From: Volvox africanus
Lineage: Eukaryota; Chlorophyta; Chlorophyceae; Chlamydomonadales; Volvocaceae
Length of the DNA: 64,000 nucleotides
Reading direction: 5' to 3'
Assembly: GCA_030268105.1 (NCBI GenBank)
Contig: BSDZ01000080.1
Location: 5,877,501-5,941,500, forward strand
The position numbers and the translations under genes are program-made. Below, piece by piece: positions 58,524 to 64,000 of the stretch. The stretch's first letter is position 1. Each line of letters begins with the position of its first letter. The notes beneath the pieces are model-generated. The model was not told the DNA's origin. It saw nothing but the letters and a program-made list of their open reading frames with translations, and searched no databases.

Positions 58524-61245
58524 TGTTGGAATGTGAGCGACTCTCGTATATGAAAGACTGTCAGAGCAAGTAATACGTTCCAGTGAGGGGCCGGCCGCTT
58601 TGCTGACTTAGACAAGAGTGAGCGCCCAATTGCTGGCGTTCGAAAGGCGGATGGATGTAGGAAACCCGAAAAGCGAGTCAGTCGCGTTTGTGGGCACAGG
58701 ACGAGGCGGTGCGTGGAGCAATTGACAGAGCAATTGTGGTGGAGGATATAGGCGTGAATGGGTGCACAGGCGATTCGGCGGTAGCCGATTTCCAGGTTGG
58801 AAAGGCAAAATATTCGGGCGTGACCCACAAAGGGGCTCGTTTTGTTGGCCAATATGGCGGGACACATCCTTAACGTGGTCACCGCCGGAGTTTCAAGAGA
58901 GATCCAAATTCAATTCACAGCAGTCGCAATACCATCGTCGTGAAGATGAATGGACAGGTGACAGACGCAACATTGCAAGCAGCAGCATGCCACCAAGGTC
59001 AGCGGGAAGGCAAATGCAAAGTAACAGCGAATATCACACTGCAAAAAGTCGACCAATGACAGAACAAGAAAGGAATCAAGGGCGACGTGGTGATGCAGGA
59101 GGCCGCAGGATGGATCACCCAGATAACTATGCATTTGTGGGGTCACAGCACAGCAAGGTGCAAGGATGGTGCATGGACTCAGGAGCAGCTCACCACATCA
59201 CTTATGATGAACGGGATCTAACAGACGTGGTCAAAATCAAGGAGAGAGATAAGTTTGACATTATGAGCATGAACGGAGGAGTCATGCGACCCACAGCCCT
59301 TGGCACGTTAAAATTGGCACCGTCTTGCCGTCCGAACGCCACAGTCACAATTAACAATGTTTACGTGGTACCGAGCAGCTATGTAAAGGTGATATCCGTT
59401 GCATCATTGGGCGAAAATGGAGGAAAAATTAGTTTTGGGGACCAATTGGTGTACGTGTGCATATGTGACAGAGTGGTGCTGTCGGGGTGCCGGAAGGGAT
59501 ATTTGTACAAGTTGGAATGCGAAGTGGTATCCGCCATCAAGCAAGAGTGCGGATTTGTCGGCATGGCTCACGCCAGGCCAGTGGATGAAGCAAAATCATT
59601 ATAGCATCAAAATGTTGGACAAGCTAGGCAAGGCGGTTCACAGAAAGCAGTCCGGCAGGGGGTGGTATCAGGCATTGACCCCAAGACCCGAGTACTGCAT
59701 TCGCCCGGCACAAACAGGACAATTATGGTGCCCAGAAACAGGCATGAACCATGCAAGCCATCAGAGCACTGAGAGGACGGCATGTGCAAGCAGGGATGCG
59801 AAATTGCCTTGCAAGATTACATGAGAAGAGGGTTTGTGGGTGTGACTCAAACAGGGCACACACAACAAACGAAGGAGGAATGGAACAGGAGATATGGAAG
59901 GGTCGAAGTAGGAAGCTTGAAGGAATTGATTAAGGATGGATTGAAGGGGATCAACGTGAAGTCGAGTAAGGCATCCACGTCTGCTAAGTGTGGTAACGCC
60001 CATTGTCACCCCGGCTTGCTGTGAGCCAGCTGTGAAATGTAAAACTGCTTGTGCAATTGCTTTATCAATAACCCTTTTAGTTTTTCATCGTTTTAAAGTT
60101 CTTCTCTTTTGTGTATTTCTCTTATTGCATTGCATTTCAGTTGCTTATACTCAATTTAAAGGAGTTTCATATGGCCGATGACTATTTCTTCACATGACAA
60201 TTTAAGTCTAAACGTCTAAACAGAAATCGTAATGGTGAAACTGCTTCTTATCATTTACCCTGCTTTTCAAAGTTTTGAAGTTGTTGTTTAGCATATTGAC
60301 TCTTTTGTGTGTTTTACTCATTGCAATGCATTTGAGTTGCTTGTTTTAAATGTGGGCACTCTTTTGTGATAACACGATTTCAATCTGGCCGATGATTATT
60401 GCTCTTTAGATGAATGTTTAAATTTTCGTCAGTACATAAATCATAATGCTGCCGGCTGAATAAGCCTTTGAACATTTTGCCACTCTTGTTTGTTTCATTG
60501 CATTTTTGTATCATATTCTAATTTATTTTTTATCATTTCCACTTTTTGTAATACAAATTTTTTACTATTGGTGTTGGAATGTGAAGAGCACTCATATACG
60601 AACGAATGATTCCCGAGCGCACGAGTAAGAGCAACACTCATATACGAATGAATGACAGAGCAAGTAATACGGCCCATTGAGGGGCTTTGCTGGCTTTTAC
60701 ACAAAGTCAAGACCATAATGCTCGAAAACGTTCAGGACTATCACCTGGCTGCGGTGAATGCAAAAGGAGGCTGGGACAGGATCGGAGCTTTTTTTGCCGC
60801 CAATAGTGATGCATGAAATTCACAACTTATTGCAGAGATATATGCGTTGAAAATGGAACAAGGCGAAGCGCTGCCGATCTATTTGGCGCAAGTTAGGAAA
60901 ATTCCTTACAAATGTTCACGGACATGGTGCAGGCAGGTCAGCCAGTAACTGAGAGGGAGATAACCTGCTGGTAGGACATACAAATAGGTTTGGAATGATA
61001 GTTACAACTCTGAAAGCATCAGGTTAAGCGTTGTTGGAATGTGAGCAACACTAATATATGAATGAATGTCAGAGCTAGTTATACGGCCCAGGGAGGGGCG
61101 CTTTGCTGACTTTTCACAGGTTATGTGCCCCGAGCGCAAGTACGCGGCTTGCCGATTCCCGCTGGCTGTGGACCAGGGCAGGGTTGCAGGGACGAGGCAG
61201 TAAGGGGTAGATCGTGAGAATCGACGGAGTGTCACTCACGGGGGG
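58524..61245 (+). repeat. Array unit R2 (complete, 2,722 bp, plus strand)
   Basis: LTR-like A TGTTGGAATGTGAGCGAC at 58524; gag tail and protease 58762-59604; broken pre-integrase 59610-59995; AT-rich block about 60030-60565; LTR-like B at 60572; gag UBN2-like piece 60718-60908 (NAKGGWDRIGAFF, a TGA, then IAEIYALKMEQGEALPIYLA); LTR-like C 61032-61234; G-rich tract. Confidence 0.9.
58762..59604 (+). pseudogene. copia-like gag C-terminus and protease fragment (unit R2)
   Basis: The same 280-codon frame with DSGAAHHITYDERD; carries the right-array variants VVKIKERD and VVLSGCRKG. Pre-integrase continues only in other frames. Confidence 0.85.
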
Positions 61246-63967
61246 TGTTGGAATGTGAGCGACTCTCGTATATGAAAGACTGTCAGAGCAAGTAATACGT
61301 TCCAGTGAGGGGCCGGCCGCTTTGCTGACTTAGACAAGAGTGAGCGCCCAATTGCTGGCGTTCGAAAGGCGGATGGATGTAGGAAACCCGAAAAGCGAGT
61401 CAGTCGCGTTTGTGGGCACAGGACGAGGCGGTGCGTGGAGCAATTGACAGAGCAATTGTGGTGGAGGATATAGGCGTGAATGGGTGCACAGGCGATTCGG
61501 CGGTAGCCGATTTCCAGGTTGGAAAGGCAAAATATTCGGGCGTGACCCACAAAGGGGCTCGTTTTGTTGGCCAATATGGCGGGACACATCCTTAACGTGG
61601 TCACCGCCGGAGTTTCAAGAGAGATCCAAATTCAATTCACAGCAGTCGCAATACCATCGTCGTGAAGATGAATGGACAGGTGACAGACGCAACATTGCAA
61701 GCAGCAGCATGCCACCAAGGTCAGCGGGAAGGCAAATGCAAAGTAACAGCGAATATCACACTGCAAAAAGTCGACCAATGACAGAACAAGAAAGGAATCA
61801 AGGGCGACGTGGTGATGCAGGAGGCCGCAGGATGGATCACCCAGATAACTATGCATTTGTGGGGTCACAGCACAGCAAGGTGCAAGGATGGTGCATGGAC
61901 TCAGGAGCAGCTCACCACATCACTTATGATGAACGGGATCTAACAGACGTGGTCAAAATCAAGGAGAGAGATAAGTTTGACATTATGAGCATGAACGGAG
62001 GAGTCATGCGACCCACAGCCCTTGGCACGTTAAAATTGGCACCGTCTTGCCGTCCGAACGCCACAGTCACAATTAACAATGTTTACGTGGTACCGAGCAG
62101 CTATGTAAAGGTGATATCCGTTGCATCATTGGGCGAAAATGGAGGAAAAATTAGTTTTGGGGACCAATTGGTGTACGTGTGCATATGTGACAGAGTGGTG
62201 CTGTCGGGGTGCCGGAAGGGATATTTGTACAAGTTGGAATGCGAAGTGGTATCCGCCATCAAGCAAGAGTGCGGATTTGTCGGCATGGCTCACGCCAGGC
62301 CAGTGGATGAAGCAAAATCATTATAGCATCAAAATGTTGGACAAGCTAGGCAAGGCGGTTCACAGAAAGCAGTCCGGCAGGGGGTGGTATCAGGCATTGA
62401 CCCCAAGACCCGAGTACTGCATTCGCCCGGCACAAACAGGACAATTATGGTGCCCAGAAACAGGCATGAACCATGCAAGCCATCAGAGCACTGAGAGGAC
62501 GGCATGTGCAAGCAGGGATGCGAAATTGCCTTGCAAGATTACATGAGAAGAGGGTTTGTGGGTGTGACTCAAACAGGGCACACACAACAAACGAAGGAGG
62601 AATGGAACAGGAGATATGGAAGGGTCGAAGTAGGAAGCTTGAAGGAATTGATTAAGGATGGATTGAAGGGGATCAACGTGAAGTCGAGTAAGGCATCCAC
62701 GTCTGCTAAGTGTGGTAACGCCCATTGTCACCCCGGCTTGCTGTGAGCCAGCTGTGAAATGTAAAACTGCTTGTGCAATTGCTTTATCAATAACCCTTTT
62801 AGTTTTTCATCGTTTTAAAGTTCTTCTCTTTTGTGTATTTCTCTTATTGCATTGCATTTCAGTTGCTTATTCTCAATTTAAAGGAGTTTCATATGGCCGA
62901 TGACTATTTCTTCACATGACAATTTAAGTCTAAACGTCTAAACAGAAATCGTAATGGTGAAACTGCTTCTCATCATTTACCCTGCTTTTCAAAGTTTTGA
63001 AGTTGTTGTTTAGCATATTGACTCTTTTGTGTGTTTTACTCATTGCAATGCATTTGAGTTGCTTGTTTTAAATGTGGGCACTCTTTTGTGATAACACGAT
63101 TTCAATCTGGCCGATGATTATTGCTCTTTAGATGAATGTTTAAATTTTCGTCAGTACATAAATCATAATGCTGCCGGCTGAATAAGCCTTTGAACATTTT
63201 GCCACTCTTGTTTGTTTCATTGCATTTTTGTATCATATTCTAATTTATTTCTTATCATTTCCACTTTTTGTAATACAAATTTTTGACTATTGGTGTTGGA
63301 ATGTGAAGAGCACTCATATACGAACGAATGATTCCCGAGCGCACGAGTAAGAGCAACACTCATATACGAATGAATGACAGAGCAAGTAATACGGCCCATT
63401 GAGGGGCTTTGCTGGCTTTTACACAAAGTCAAGACCATAATGCTCGAAAACGTTCAGGACTATCACCTGGCTGCGGTGAATGCAAAAGGAGGCTGGGACA
63501 GGATCGGAGCTTTTTTTGCCGCCAATAGTGATGCATGAAATTCACAACTTATTGCAGAGATATATGCGTTGAAAATGGAACAAGGCGAAGCGCTGCCGAT
63601 CTATTTGGCGCAAGTTAGGAAAATTCCTTACAAATGTTCACGGACATGGTGCAGGCAGGTCAGCCAGTAACTGAGAGGGAGATAACCTGCTGGTAGGACA
63701 TACAAATAGGTTTGGAATGATAGTTACAACTCTGAAAGCATCAGGTTAAGCGTTGTTGGAATGTGAGCAACACTAATATATGAATGAATGTCAGAGCTAG
63801 TTATACGGCCCAGGGAGGGGCGCTTTGCTGACTTTTCACAGGTTATGTGCCCCGAGCGCAAGTACGTGGCTTGCCGATTCCCGCTGGCTGTGGACCAGGG
63901 CAGGGTTGCAGGGACGAGGCAGTAAGGGGTAGATCGTGAGAATCGACGGAGTGTCACTCACGGGGGG
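61246..63967 (+). repeat. Array unit R3 (complete, 2,722 bp, plus strand)
   Basis: Near-identical to R2: protease fragment 61484-62326, gag UBN2-like piece 63440-63630. A few visible single-base differences, for example TACGTGGC for TACGCGGC near 63864 and TTATTTCTTATC for TTATTTTTTATC near 63246. Confidence 0.9.
61484..62326 (+). pseudogene. copia-like gag C-terminus and protease fragment (unit R3)
   Basis: Same translated sequence as in R2, including KERD and LSGCRKG. Confidence 0.85.
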
Positions 63968-64000
63968 TGTTGGAATGTGAGCGACTCTCGTATATGAAAG
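63968..64000 (+). repeat. Start of array unit R4
   Basis: TGTTGGAATGTGAGCGACTC begins a further unit that leaves the window. Confidence 0.9.

Larger units (their letters stand above)
42629..64000. repeat. Array of ~2.72-kb copia-derived units in two opposite orientations
   Basis: Minus-strand units fill 42629-48990 (period 2,726) and plus-strand units fill 48987-64000 (period 2,722), interrupted by the gypsy element at 51039-58509. Unit order in reading direction: LTR-like start A; gag C-terminal region; protease; broken pre-integrase; AT-rich block of ~550 bp; LTR-like start B; gag N-terminal (UBN2) piece; LTR-like start C; G-rich tract; next unit. Neighbouring units differ by only a few bases. 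No unit encodes a complete protein. The array continues past the right edge of the window. Confidence 0.9.

Noticed and set aside
42629..64000. CRISPR array or bacterial repeat system
   Set aside because: Repeats are kilobase-long, eukaryotic retroelement pieces without short spaced repeats.

Overview
The window looks like nuclear DNA of a volvocine green alga (Chlorophyceae, Chlamydomonas/Volvox relatives). The evidence is genes with many short introns, a plant-type starch enzyme with a chloroplast leader, Ala/Gly/Ser/Pro-rich inserts in conserved proteins, TGTAA motifs where algal poly(A) signals are expected, and plant/algal-style Ty1/copia and Ty3/gypsy elements. The species is inference; no marker gene is present.

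Bases 1-30,200 are a gene-rich segment in which I could rebuild five genes exon by exon from homology, splice sites and matching phases. In order they are: the 5' part of the ADP-glucose pyrophosphorylase small subunit (minus); exosome subunit RRP42 (minus, 7 exons, one with a GC donor); a large F-box/leucine-rich-repeat gene (plus, 7 exons); a WBP2-like GRAM-domain gene (minus, 6 exons); and, divergent from it across a 413-bp shared promoter region, a 14.6-kb gene for a very large DDB1/CPSF-A/SF3b130-family protein (plus, 13 exons, about 3,450 residues). They are housekeeping or regulatory genes and do not form a pathway.

Bases 30,200-35,000 are AT-richer and gene-poor, with an old Ty3/gypsy integrase fragment, a perfect hairpin and a small tandem repeat. 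Bases 34,973-42,628 hold two closely related Ty1/copia copies arranged head to head. The minus copy keeps reverse transcriptase, RNase H and the 3' LTR but lacks gag and the 5' LTR. The plus copy keeps the 5' LTR, a half-tRNA-type primer site, gag, protease and integrase but lacks reverse transcriptase.

Bases 42,629-64,000 are an array of about 2.72-kb units made of scrambled fragments of a second copia-like element (LTR starts, gag pieces, protease, pre-integrase, AT-rich filler). Units left of 48,987 run on the minus strand (period 2,726) and units to the right on the plus strand (period 2,722); the turn is a junction at AGCT. One right-hand unit is split by a 7.47-kb chromodomain Ty3/gypsy element with apparently identical 824-bp LTRs, a TCACT target duplication, primer and polypurine sites, and gag and pol in one frame interrupted by a single UAG codon.
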